Part shown: piece by piece, positions 41,186 through 52,341 of the stretch
Layout of the letters: each line of letters opens with the position of its first letter
How positions within the stretch are numbered: the stretch's first letter is position 1
NCBI RefSeq assembly: GCF_000227135.1
Contig: NC_018255.1
Span: forward strand, 604,104-668,103
Reading direction: 5' to 3'
Origin: Leishmania donovani
Taxonomy: Eukaryota; Euglenozoa; Kinetoplastea; Trypanosomatida; Trypanosomatidae
Length of the DNA: 64,000 nucleotides
Notes under the pieces: generated by a model
What the model was told of the DNA's origin: nothing
Seen by the model: the letters and a program-made list of their open reading frames with translations, nothing else
Database searches by the model: none
Translations under genes and position numbers: made by a program

Positions 41186-43386
41186 CGTAACTAGCGAGAG
41201 AGAGAGGGAGAGGCAGACGCAGTGAGAGTTTGAAGAGCGGCAAGCGTGGGCCTGATGTTGTGTCGCTCTCGTTTCCTGCTTCTCGGTTCCTGTACGGCAC
41301 CCGCTATGGCGAGCAGCCGCCCAAGGCTGTATTCGGCTGATGAGGTGGGGTATGCTGTTCCTTCCCCCGCTGCCCATGGTGGCAGTGCAACATATGCAGA
41401 GATGCACCGAGAAAGGGAGAGCAGAGAAAAAAAAGAAAAGGTAGAGCGAGAAAGTTGTCACAATCGTCAATTTAATAAGAGGCGCCTCAGCATTGTTCTT
41501 CACGAGCATGTCCAGCGCAACCATCTCCATACTACCTTGCACAATGGAGAGTTTCGCGGCTCTGTTCAGGCGCACCGAGCCCACCTCCATCCACTACCAC
41601 CACCACCGCTCCTCGTCGCCTTCCCCTCAAAAGCACAAGCACCTGAAAGAAGCGGCATCCGTGGGGATGTCGGACTCAATGGGAGATTATCGGAAGAGCC
41701 CTGAGCCATCCGCCTGCTGCGGTGATGATCGAAGAAGAGGTTGGCATGCGCGCATCTCAGAAAACAGCACGTCTGTTTCCGCATGCGCACTGAAACGGTG
41801 AGGCGGTGACGGACTGCCAGACTAGAGCAACCCCGTCCACGACGACGGCGAGCACTAGCTGGGCGCACATTACTGACGCGTAGCTCACGCCTTTTTTTCC
41901 GTGTCTGCATGTACCTCTGCGTGCGTCTCAGGAGACCAGAGGTGTGGCTCTCTTCTTCTTCAGCAGTGATGCCTGCAAAAACAAAACCGGATGTGTGCGA
42001 GACGGGCGAGAGGGGAAGGCGAGGCACAGCGCATCGAAGGACAAGGACGGAAAGCGGAGAAGAAAGCCTTCAAAGGCTGAGCATGCCGTGAACGCGCTCG
42101 ACACCGACACCGAGGAAAGGGCGCGTATAGGGGGGAAGAATGTCGGTGAAGCGTGAAGGCACAAAGGAGGCGCAACTCAGCAAACCTCATGGGAATCATA
42201 CATCTTTCCCCCACCTCACCCCCAACAAAAAGCAGCCGCAGCTGCGCCTGGATGCTTGAGCGGGGATGGCAGCCGCAGGAAGCTATCGAAGCGCGCGTTC
42301 GCGCCTGTATGTGTGTGTGTGTGTGTGTGTGTGCCTGTAAGACGGAAGCTCTTCCACCCATCCCCGGGAGTTCGAGAGGGAAAAGTGCGAAACAGACGGT
42401 AGAAGAGGAAGATCAGAGGTCCCTCGGGCAACATGCCTTGCACGTTCTCGCGTATTGTGTTCGTCTTCGTCTTGTGCTTGGCCACGGCAGCTGTGCAGAG
42501 CTTCTCCTCGTCCAGTCTCGCTGGCAGTTTGCACTGTACGAGACTGCGGCCGTGCCTGTGTTCCTTCTTGTGCGCGAAGACGGCCTGCCGACTTCTCGAT
42601 AGCCGACGGTCTAGTCAGCTTGAACGGCAAGTAAGCTCATCTTTGCGGTGCTGTGGTCGCAATATACCAAGAGGAGGAAAGGGTATGCGTATGCGCAGTC
42701 GGAGAGGAGAAAGAAAAAGACATGGAGAGACGGGGGGGGGGCGCAGCGTGTGTGGCGGCGATGGCGGCATTGTCGACAAGAAAGAGAGAGAGGCATAGAA
42801 GGCTGCATGGGTGCAGTCAACGGCCGTACTGCCCATCGGCTTGGAGGGAGAGGTGGCCCGTAATCGACCTCCGCGACACAGAGAGAGCAGCACGCATTCT
42901 ATCGGATGTGCGCATGGCCACCCACTGCAAAGAAGGGATGTGAAAGCAGCGCATTCCTCCACGTGCCAAGCGCGGAGGAATGCCGCACGTGGGAGGACGG
43001 TGGCAGCTGCTGCTCTGTCCGTGTCCGTGTCTCTTTGTGATACTCTACGGTACCCTTTCCGTGCGTCCGGTATCTGCTGATGCGTGACTCGCCCCCGGCA
43101 CTGGCGTGCACACCCGTCAATCGCCACAACGGACGAGAAGCAGCGAGACACGGGCAGGGAGAAGGACACACAGACACACAGGACAGGCGTTGGAGAAGAC
43201 GGCACGAAGAAAAAAAAACGTTCTGGTCGAAGGGGAGAAAGAGAGAAGCAACACGAGACATCCGGACAGCAGGAAAGTGAGGCAGAACGGTGAGACGGGG
43301 CGGAGCGAACTCGGAGGAGGGACTTGTCAGACAGGCATCAGCGCCGTTCGCCTACGCAAAGGCATCTAGCCGGCACACGTCCACCG
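41186..43386. other. Intergenic, no gene seen
   Basis: About 2.2 kb of leader, spacer and 3' UTR of the kinase gene. It holds a (TG)n run at about 42311-42331, polypurine runs (41408-41455), a G run near 42733-42740 and an inverted repeat at 42951-42983. No supported ORF. Confidence 0.45.
42951..42983. repeat. Inverted repeat (10-bp stem)
   Basis: GCATTCCTCC at 42951-42960 is the reverse complement of GGAGGAATGC at 42974-42983, with a 13-base loop. A partly overlapping alternative pairing uses TCCTCC-ACGTGC against GCACGTGGGAGGA just downstream. It lies in the 3' UTR of the kinase gene. Confidence 0.75.
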
Positions 43387-46300
43387 CTACGGCACCTTCT
43401 CAAAGACAAGAGAGGTGAAGGCGAGAAAGTCCTGCTCCAGGGCGCGCTGTGGCCGGGTCGAGAGGCGTAGCATGATGCGGCGCTCCAGAGGCGGCGGCGA
43501 GGGTGGCGGCTGCGTTGTGGCAGCCGCAGCGTCTCTGTCATGTCGGTGGCCGGCATCCCCGACGATGGCAATCCTGTTGCTGCCCCTCCCCGCCTCACCC
43601 TCCTCGTCCTCTGAGCCGCCGAGAGACCCGCCTTCGCCGACGCGTCCGCGGTTACCGCTGGCGCCGCCACCGCTGCCGTCCTGCGCGTCTGTCGTGCTCG
43701 ACCTGCGAGCCCAGGTCACCGCGGCGGCGGTGGACGAGGCGGTGTCGGCGTGCTTGCCGCTGCCCTTGTACTCTGACTCTCCATTGGTGGCCGACGGATG
43801 CAGTGGTTCGGTATGCATGCGGTACTGGAAAACGGTATTGGCGAGCATCAAGTTCGGGCACAGGTTGCCCTCCGAGAAGTGCCGCACGACGCCGCAGCCG
43901 TCGTCCGTCGAGGATGGAAAGAGGTGGAAGCGGCCAAAGCTTGCCACGTAGGAGCAGTACGTGTCGCACAAGTCCTCCTTTGACAGCTGCGTCACGCGCT
44001 GCACCGGGCCAACGGGGCGCCGAGCACTCGACGTCAGCTGCAGACTGAAGCGACCGCCAGTAGTGTACACGAGAACCCCTGACACATCGCCACCCCACGG
44101 AAAGATGACCCTGCCGTCATCCACAGCGTGCACCTCGATAGAGACGACGTGCCACGTGCCGTGGAAGCTCCGCTGCGCCTCCGCCATGGAATGAAAGAAG
44201 CGCACCGGCTCACGAAGCCTCTGATCGTCAGTGACGTGCTCAGACGGCGGCAATGTCAGCGATAGGGACGAGGTGCACGTGTCACCATGCACCTGTTGCA
44301 GTGAATGAGAGGCGAGCGACGTGGTGGCGGTTGCGGAGGAAGTGGGCATGGTATTGGCGTTACCCACCAGTGCGAACCCGGCAGGCGCGGCAGTGCGGCT
44401 CAGCGGGAAGTTATCGAAGCATTTCGTGAGTGCCTCTATGGAGGCCCGCGTCATGTTGGTGAGCGGCGGCACTGAGGCCCACTCCGACACAAATTCGCGC
44501 TTGAAGTGTCGCACGTCGTTGTCACGCATGTCACCCGGGATGCAGGGGGCCGGCACGCGGCGGCGCCGCAAGTCCTCCCAGTTGAGGCCGTGAAAGAAGG
44601 GGTGCCGCTTGATCGCGCTCGCATCCTGCAGTCGCGTCGACGGATCTCGAGCAAGCAGACCCGTCAACAGCGACACCGCCTCCGGGGAAAAGCCTCTGAA
44701 CGTGGGCGCCCCCTTGGCTACGCCGGGCTGCGACGCCGAAGCCGCAGCAGCGCCTGTGCCGTTGTCGGCACGCAGCACCGGCAGTGCTAGCTCCTTGTGA
44801 AGAACGTTGTCGTAGACCGTATTGTTGTTTCGCGCGTGGAACGGAGTTCTGCCAGCCAGCATTTCGTACAGCATTACCCCAAAGCTCCACCAGTCCACGG
44901 CAGCCGTCTGCACCTGGCCCTGGATCGTCTCCGGCGCCACGTACTCGGGGCTGCCGACGAAGCTGCGCCGGCGGCTGCGCGAGAATGCGCGGCGGGCAAG
45001 GCCAAAGTCCGTCAAGCAGATGTGTCCATCCGCCGTCAGCACAACATTCTCTGGCTTCAAGTCGCGGTGCACCACATCCTGGCGGTGCAAGCACTCCAGC
45101 GCCAGGACAAGCTCTGCCGCGTAGATGCACGCTGCCTCGGGTGAAAGGCAGAGTTTGGGGTAGATGTAGTCGTACAGCTCGCCACCGGGAAGGTAGTCAA
45201 GGACAAAGACGAGGTAGTACTCTGTTTGGAACGCGTAGTGGCAGCGCACAATGTACGGGCTCGGTTGTAAGCTTGTCAAGATGGCCTTTTCCTCCTTCAT
45301 GTAGGATGTCATGCACCGCCGGTACACGGTCGCCTTGTTCATGATCTTCATGGCGTACACCTTGTGCGTTGCGCGCATCTGGACCTTGAGCACCTTTCCG
45401 AATGTGCCCCGCCCAATGACAGTGAGTAGTTGAAAGTCCTGGAAGCCGACAGGTGACGGGGTGCCACTTCGGCCGGGTAAGGCGCCCCCAGGCGACGAGA
45501 GCGAGGGGTGCGGGATGGGTGATGCGGGGTTGGTCACGCGCTGGTGCACTATCACCGGGCTGCGCTCCTCTCCAACGCAGCTGCGCGTGCTGGTGGCCGG
45601 CGATAAGCCCACCACAGGGGACGACTGCGAGGGACGGCCCGATGGCGCCGGCGGGCCTTGCTGGGCCAGCGTACTGAGCGTTGACTGCATGCCCCTGTAG
45701 GCGCCGCCACCAGGAGCGGTGCTACAGCGGTCGAGACGGCGACTGTAGTTCTCCGCACACTGAAGGCAGGCGGGAACCGTGCTCCCGGCAGCCTTTGCGT
45801 GTGTAGATAACGGTGTTGTTTCCTGCACCAGGAAATGCACGGGGTCGCTGCGACCCGTGGTCGTGGCCAATGCGCGCCCCGGCGACGACGCGCTTTCAAG
45901 CACTGGCAGCTGCTGCAGGCAAGCAGAGCAGAACTGGACCAGGCAGAAAAAGCACCGGCGCGGGTACAGGAAGGAGGTAAACTCGGCGTTGCACTGCGCG
46001 CAGTTCGCCGACGCTGGGGGCAGCCGCTCATCTGAGAAGCCCGCCTGCATGGGATCTGCCGCTGTAAACGCAGCCCCACCTACGCGGCTGTGCGCAGACT
46101 TCGTCGTCAGCCTCATCTTGCTCGTGTTGTCCACGCAGTCGGATCGCCCCTCTGCACCGTTCGCTTCCCCGTCATCGCCCGCCTCATCCACGACGGCCGC
46201 GCCGGTTGTCTGAGTGCCTGTGCACACCCCTCTCGTGGCGAGTGTCTTCGACGGCTCCCTGTTCGTGGCGAAGGTAGCGGCGCTGCTGGGCATTGACGAT

Positions 46301-47358
46301 GTTGTCCTGGTTGTGGCGGCTGTGGCCTCCAGACTTCCCGCCTCCACTCTTCCGCTACCGGGGGCCACAGGAGAACTTGCGGCCGCGGCGGCTCCTGCGT
46401 GACTCGCGCAATCAGTTGGGACCGCAGGGAAAGAGCCGCTCGCCCTGAGAAGCGGAAGGGCTGCATCAGTCGCGATTCCTGACACAACCGTCGCCGCCCT
46501 TTCAGCAGCGCGGAGATACTGCTTCTGTTGACGGGACTGCGTCTCCTGCAGCTCGCGAAGAACCGCGTCATCGTCGTCCTCGTCGTTCACAAGGTCAGTG
46601 TGCGTGCTGATTAGCCCCAGGAGCGGCTGAATGCCAGTGAGCTTCAGGTGCGTGGGCACCTCGCCGTCGTGCAGAAAGTCGTAAAGCTGGGTGCGAGCCA
46701 CGTAGAAGAGATTCCTCGGCACGAGCAGCTGCTGGAGGTAGATCTCTAGGTAACGGCGCCGCTGTTCGACCAGCTCCGGGCTCTGGTTCGTCACATCCAT
46801 CCAGTGGCTGCCCGGAAGTACCGGCACGACACCGTAGGCCCCGTGGCTTGACCCGTGCCGGCTGCTGCAGATCTGCTTAAGATCGTGGTCAAGCGCCTTG
46901 AACTGCTGATATCGCCGATAGACGCGCCAGGCGTCGTGGCCGCGCACGCACTCGATAACGTACTCCACGTAACTCTCCTTGACGCGGTAGTGGGTGATAA
47001 CCACGGAGGTGATGGAGTACTGCTGTGACAGCAGGACGAGCGCATCGGCATCTTTCTCTGGGTCTAGCGGGTACTGTCGTGGCGCGTGCAGGTGCCCGAG
47101 CAGACGCTCCTCGCCTTCAAAGACGCGACGATCACCACCTTGGGCCACAGGCGATGCAGCGCTGCCGTTCGGGTGCGGCGGGGCATTCGTTGCTGCTGCC
47201 CCACTCGGGGTGAGCGGGCTCGGGCCCGCATTGCCGTTGCGCGAGTCGTTTGCCCCTGCCGGCGCCGCCGTGGTGCCGCTTTCTCCGCTCGCATGACAAC
47301 CTAAAGTTGCTGGTACGCTGCGCGCGGTGTAGGGGCGGCGGAAGAGACTGTAGAACAT
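43387..47358 (-). CDS. PX-FYVE AGC protein kinase with lipocalin-like C-terminal domain
   Basis: This 1323-aa protein has, in order: a PX domain (about 110-233, core RVYRRYQQFKALDHDL); a FYVE-type zinc finger with four CxxC pairs (Cys453/456, 469/472, 477/480, 531/534, with PRRCFFC); and a Ser/Thr kinase of AGC type (about 641-921). The kinase has GRGTFG, Lys671 in YAMK, HRDLKPEN with Asp766, Asp784 in TDFG, an activation loop FVGSPEYVAPE and an AGC-like tail. A lipocalin-like domain follows (about 1065-1185 plus the last 25 residues), with HGTWHVVSIE, DDGRVIFPWGG, GVLVYTTGGRFSLQL and NLCPNL matching the Lipocalin_5 pattern. PX and FYVE point to PI3P-rich endosomal membranes. All kinase catalytic residues are present, so it should be active. 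The ATG at 47358 is the first after a predicted acceptor at 47414-47415; the longer reading begins with GTG. Confidence 0.88.
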   Translation of the reverse strand: MFYSLFRRPYTARSVPATLGCHASGESGTTAAPAGANDSRNGNAGPSPLTPSGAAATNAPPHPNGSAASPVAQGGDRRVFEGEERLLGHLHAPRQYPLDPEKDADALVLLSQQYSITSVVITHYRVKESYVEYVIECVRGHDAWRVYRRYQQFKALDHDLKQICSSRHGSSHGAYGVVPVLPGSHWMDVTNQSPELVEQRRRYLEIYLQQLLVPRNLFYVARTQLYDFLHDGEVPTHLKLTGIQPLLGLISTHTDLVNDEDDDDAVLRELQETQSRQQKQYLRAAERAATVVSGIATDAALPLLRASGSFPAVPTDCASHAGAAAAASSPVAPGSGRVEAGSLEATAATTRTTSSMPSSAATFATNREPSKTLATRGVCTGTQTTGAAVVDEAGDDGEANGAEGRSDCVDNTSKMRLTTKSAHSRVGGAAFTAADPMQAGFSDERLPPASANCAQCNAEFTSFLYPRRCFFCLVQFCSACLQQLPVLESASSPGRALATTTGRSDPVHFLVQETTPLSTHAKAAGSTVPACLQCAENYSRRLDRCSTAPGGGAYRGMQSTLSTLAQQGPPAPSGRPSQSSPVVGLSPATSTRSCVGEERSPVIVHQRVTNPASPIPHPSLSSPGGALPGRSGTPSPVGFQDFQLLTVIGRGTFGKVLKVQMRATHKVYAMKIMNKATVYRRCMTSYMKEEKAILTSLQPSPYIVRCHYAFQTEYYLVFVLDYLPGGELYDYIYPKLCLSPEAACIYAAELVLALECLHRQDVVHRDLKPENVVLTADGHICLTDFGLARRAFSRSRRRSFVGSPEYVAPETIQGQVQTAAVDWWSFGVMLYEMLAGRTPFHARNNNTVYDNVLHKELALPVLRADNGTGAAAASASQPGVAKGAPTFRGFSPEAVSLLTGLLARDPSTRLQDASAIKRHPFFHGLNWEDLRRRRVPAPCIPGDMRDNDVRHFKREFVSEWASVPPLTNMTRASIEALTKCFDNFPLSRTAAPAGFALVGNANTMPTSSATATTSLASHSLQQVHGDTCTSSLSLTLPPSEHVTDDQRLREPVRFFHSMAEAQRSFHGTWHVVSIEVHAVDDGRVIFPWGGDVSGVLVYTTGGRFSLQLTSSARRPVGPVQRVTQLSKEDLCDTYCSYVASFGRFHLFPSSTDDGCGVVRHFSEGNLCPNLMLANTVFQYRMHTEPLHPSATNGESEYKGSGKHADTASSTAAAVTWARRSSTTDAQDGSGGGASGNRGRVGEGGSLGGSEDEEGEAGRGSNRIAIVGDAGHRHDRDAAAATTQPPPSPPPLERRIMLRLSTRPQRALEQDFLAFTSLVFEKVP

Positions 47359-47413
47359 TTCAAGCTGGCCAAGCGGCCTTTGATACGGCACAAGATCGCG
47401 CACGCACGTGTTT

Positions 47414-47415
47414 CT
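47414..47415 (-). promoter_or_regulatory. Predicted spliced-leader acceptor AG (PX-FYVE kinase gene)
   Basis: A minus-strand pyrimidine tract (about 47449-47428) is followed by GCTAG. The 55-nt leader has its first ATG at 47358, in frame. Confidence 0.45.
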
Positions 47416-49778
47416 AGCGAGCCGCCAGAAACAGACAGGCAGAGGGAGGGCAGCTGCAAGAAGACGAAGCGCCCAGTATCAACGGCAGCAGAGCGGTGGC
47501 ACAGAGACGGTGAGGCAGGCAGATAGATAAAGTCAGCAGGGGAAAGGAGGATGTATTTAAACAACACCAGCAAGGAAAAATAACGAAGTGTTGCTAGGGG
47601 AGAAACCCGGAAGGAGCGAGGAGGTGCCTTGTACGAGCGATGGCGGAGAAGGGATGTGCTTGATGGCGTGTGCACCGAATACCCACTGCTGCCGGAGTGC
47701 CTCCTTTGTGTGTGTGTGTGTGCTCCCTCGCTCGCACAGACGGTCGTATATGCACGTGTATGTATGTCTGTGTGCAGGTGTGTGCAGGTGCCTTCACAGC
47801 AGCGTGACCTGTTGATGCGTTGTGTGCGCTTGACGCGTCAGCGCCGAGACCGGCAGCGAAGTGGAACCGCAAGCGAAAACAGGCAGCACGGGAGAAAGAA
47901 AACGGAGAAGAAGCGGGAGGGTAAAGCAAGGGTGAAAGATGTTGAATGACGGAGTGCCCATGCACTCCGTCAGCGGTGAATGGTGTGCAGCGCCGTGCAG
48001 TGCCGTTGCTGCTGCTTTTCGCGTCGGAGAAAGACGCGGAATGGAACGATCGGTAAGAGCGGAAGAGACACAGCGGCGGGCAGGACAACACGGAGAGTTG
48101 CGCGCACGTACGCGCGCGCCTTTCGGGAAGGGACGGAGGAGACGAAGCACAGACGCAGCACAACGCGCGAGGCGTAATTCGGGTGGTGATAGTGCGATCA
48201 GGCGGAGAAAGAGTGAAAGAGCACGCGCAGTGCTCGGATCACCTCCCCCTCCCCCACGCGCACACACACACGCACCGCGCGGGGCAGTTGTGCGACAAGC
48301 GTAGAGACACCAGAAGTATAATGAAAGCAGCAGCACACAAAAGACAAGAACAACGAGTGAGGATGTGCCACTGCGAGCAAGCACACGTCAGTCTGCAGAA
48401 ATAGAGAGGAGGGGGAGGGGAGGGGGGTGCAGCGGCGGCATAGGAAGCGGTCACACATCGAAAATCATCATCACCATGAGAGCTGAAAACGAGCATAGAG
48501 CCAGAGGAGATGCAAGATAGCTTCGGCACGGGCGGCAGCGCGCACCATCGATGAGGCGCAAAGGAATGAGCCATAGACGCACACAAACAGCGCGCGCGTA
48601 GTGTCTCGTGCTTGTGTGTGTGTGTGTGTGTGTGTGCCTGCGCCGCCTCTTAGGCGAAGCTACAGAGATGCAAGAGCCCGGCTGCGCTCGCGTCAGAAGC
48701 ACCACAGCACTACGACGGTAGCTGCGCGTGCCAAGAGCAGGTGTAAAGAAGTGCAGGAGAAAGAACAATAAGACATGCACTAGTCTTCTTGTTTCCTTGC
48801 TTGCCCGCAGCCGCACACAAAACTCAGCGACAACGACAAAGACAACGGACGCAGGATCGACGGAACCAAATGGCAACTGGTGAGCTGCCCCCTCCTCTGC
48901 GAGTAGGGTTGGGGGAATGAAGCAGGGAGAAAACGACGTGTTTTGTTGTGGTGCACGCCGAAGAGGAGGAAAGGCGAGTGCAGCCCACCAAGAAAGAGCT
49001 GCGAGACAGCGAGACGCGCGGGGGGAGGGCAAAGAGGAGCCGGCAACCGCGTGGGTGGTGTTGGTGTAAACTGAACAGCTGATCAGGCACACGCACGTGG
49101 TGGCTTCTTGTCAAGCATCACGCATGCAGACGGCCTTGTTTTGCTTTTGTTTTTCGTTTTTATTTTCGTGTGGAGACGGCCCCCGCGCGACTTTGACAGT
49201 TCACGCACCAACGCCTCATCTCCCAAGCCACGGGCGCGCGTGGCTTGCACCCGTGCAAGGCTCACCCAGTAGGCGTCTGTACCAAACGCGTAAGGTGGGC
49301 CCGGCCATGAAGATGACGAGAATCATCATCGCCCTTGAGCTCTGAGCTGTGTGTTCGTCTACTCGATGGAAGCCACCTCAGAGCCGCTCGAGAGTGTATG
49401 AGGTGGTTTTGAGCCCACGAGTGCCGTTGTCGTGTACCAAAGTGATATCGGGAATGCCGCTGTCCACCCTGCTCCGTCCATCTTGGATGTCACCGCGGCG
49501 TGTCGGCTAGGGCTCAGCGCTCGTTTCTCTGCGGAGGCTGCGACTTCCCCCCTCACACATTCACACGCACCCACGCACTGGAGACGATGCGGTCGCCCTA
49601 CGCAAGCACTCATCGAGCACAAACGCGAGAAGCTTTCCTGCAGAAGACGCGCATGCGCCACAACGACATGACCCGAACACGGCACAGACCTTAGTCGCCC
49701 TCCCTCCTGACCTGCGCCTTCGCTCTCGCCTTTGCACGTCGGCGAACAACCAGCCACAACACGCATATGCATGCACGT
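47416..49778. other. Intergenic, no gene seen
   Basis: About 2.4 kb of spacer and 3' UTR of the transporter-fusion gene. It has TG runs (about 47709-47721 and 48613-48636), a CA run near 48261-48271 and a strong hairpin at 47947-47972. ORFs here look like low-complexity readings of the other strand. Confidence 0.45.
47947..47972. repeat. Perfect 11-bp stem, 4-base loop hairpin
   Basis: TGACGGAGTGC at 47947-47957 and its exact complement GCACTCCGTCA at 47962-47972 enclose CCAT. In the minus-strand transcript the loop reads ATGG. It lies in the spacer between the transporter fusion and the PX-FYVE kinase gene. Confidence 0.85.
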
Positions 49779-52307
49779 CTAATGTGCCGAGGAAGACGAG
49801 GCTGTCTGTGAGTGTACGGCGCTCTCCACCTCCTTCACGAGGAGCACAAAGTCGTTCAGGCTCAACCCCTCGTGAATGCGCCGCATCGGTGTCACGTTCG
49901 AGACGCGGTGCTTCATCTCTTGCACCATTGCCGTCCGACGCCCGGCCTCTGGCGTCATGAGAACTGTTGCCTCCTTGACCGGGTCCTTTGTGTTTGTCGG
50001 CACCGCCGTCATGGATCGAGATCGCGTCTTCGGCTCGCGCTGCGGCGGCGGTGCTAGAGCAAGCGTCGACGCGTTGGTGACGCGTCTGTGCATGTGGTTT
50101 CGTGTTCCGTCTTCACCAGAGTCCGACTCTACCCCGCTGCCGGCGGCGGCCTGCCCAGGTGCGTCAGAGGGTGAGAGCGGCGATGTCACCAATGCCGCCG
50201 AGCCGCTGCCATCCGCGGCGGATGTCACCGTCGTGTCCGGTTCGTTGGACACGGGGACAAGATGCTGCACGTACAAGGGGCTGCGAGCGAAGCCGGCGAG
50301 CGTCTCCGCGGACTTTCCGCCAGATGCAGTCGAAAAAGCAGCTGCGTTTCTGCCGCCCGCAGCGGTGAAGTACGACGCCGGATCGCTGCTCACACAGCTG
50401 GTGCGACCGCTCGGCGCGAAGGAGAGTATAAGTGGGCTCGAAGGGTCTGTCACCGTTAGCCCCGTGCCGCCGCCAGCCGCCGACGGCGCGCCAGTCGGCG
50501 CCATTGTCTCCACCAGCTCTTCTCCGTCCTCGCTGTTTCCGCCGCCGGCTGCTGTGTTGGCTGCTGTGCCGGCTGCACTTGGGCTGTCACCGTCCTCATC
50601 ACCGCCACCAGCGCGGCCCAGGTGGAAGAGCGGGAAGTCCTCTACGATGGTCGCCTGCGCCTCATCGGCGTCCCCGAGAGAGAGATAAACCTCCATCGAG
50701 ACGTAGTACATTGCGTGGTAGATGGCGGCGAGTCCGAGGCGCAGCTCGCGCTGCTGCTTGTCGTAGTCCACATCTGAGCGGAAGAGTAAGTGCAGACGAC
50801 GCATAGCTGCCGCCACCTCCGCGTCGGTATAGCTCACGTTGCGGCGACGGAAAATCTTGAAGATGAGGTGGCGCATGTAGAGCTGGTGGGTCGCCTCCAT
50901 CTCCTCTTTGCTGGGTCGGCTGAAGCCCTCGACTGTGGCGCTCTCGAAGAGGCACTGCAGCACGCCTTCGACGTGGAGATAAGAGGTGAAGTACAGACGT
51001 GTGCACCTCTCGAAGTCGGCTGCCGCGGCACGCGTCCACGCCTCTTGCCTAGGGAGAGAGATGAAGGGAACGCGAAGCCTAAACTCGCGCTCCTGCGGCG
51101 TCTCTCGCGCCCAGATGTCGTTTCTCCAGGCAGACCCGCCATGTTCGTCCGCCCTACTCCTCTTCTTCTTTGGCCAGCACGGGAGACGCGAACACAGGCC
51201 AATCATGTAGCGCACATCGTGCTCGACGCCGCCGTTCTCCGCCATGTACTGCGCCTGCGCCTTGAGCAGCAGCTCTTGCGCGCCGCGCTCCTCATCAGCC
51301 ATGGCCAAGTCCTGGAAGTCGTTGTGCAGCCGCCGCAGCAGCCCATCACTGACCAGCGAGCCGATAATAAAGCGCTTGCTGCTGTTGATCCCAACCAGCA
51401 CATTCTCGCCGATGCGCGACAGGTACTCGGTGATCTCAGAGAAGCGCTGCAGGGCACGAGCGAAGCGGCGCAGCTGAAACGCCGCTGCCGGCTCCTGCAC
51501 AGACGCGTGCAGCTGTAGCACAAGAGGAAGATTGTACGCCACGTCGTAGGAGCCATAGTCTCGCAGCTTCGACACGTCGCTCACATCGAAGCGCGTGGCA
51601 GCGCCTGGTGGGCCGCGGCCATTACTCCCGCGACCACGGTCGTGCCCAGAAGGAGTGTGGAAGGGCCCAGAACCCGCATGAAGCAGCCTCGGCTGCGTCT
51701 GGCCGCCGTTGCCGCTGCCGCTCGTTGTTCGCTGCTGCGCGGGCACAGGGCAGCGGCTGTGATTGCCCCGGCCTTGCCCGGGTTCAACTGGGCGTCCACT
51801 GCTCGAGGTGGGCATCGTGAGATGCGACGGCCTCGCTGTTGCCAGCGACCCACCAGCCGCTGAGGGGTCGCGCCGCGGCGGCAAGTCGGGATCCAGTTCA
51901 GTGTCCCCCACCAGCTGTGCATCGAACCCGTCCTCGTCGGACGAGCCACCGGTCTCCTCCATCGCCTCCAGAAGCATCTGCTGCTCCGGGTCCTCATCGA
52001 GTCCTGCTGGCCCCGCCGGCCTCAAGTTCCTCGCCCCCGGCGAGGCGGGTGTCTGGGATGCACCAGAGCTCATCATATGCACGGAGTGCTTATAGCTGCT
52101 TCGAATCCGGCGCTTAGCACCCTCGAAGTTTTTCAGCATCGCCTCGTAGCGACGCTGCAGCTCCTGCAGCGTCTCGTGGTTGCTCAGTGGCACCTTGGCG
52201 AGGTGTACCGGAAACTCCAGCGTGGACAAGATCGTCATGAGCTCTTCCAGCTCCTGCAGAACCTGATACGGGGTGTAGAACTCGTCCTGCCGATGGCAGT
52301 TGTAGTT

Positions 52308-52341
<34 letters not shown>

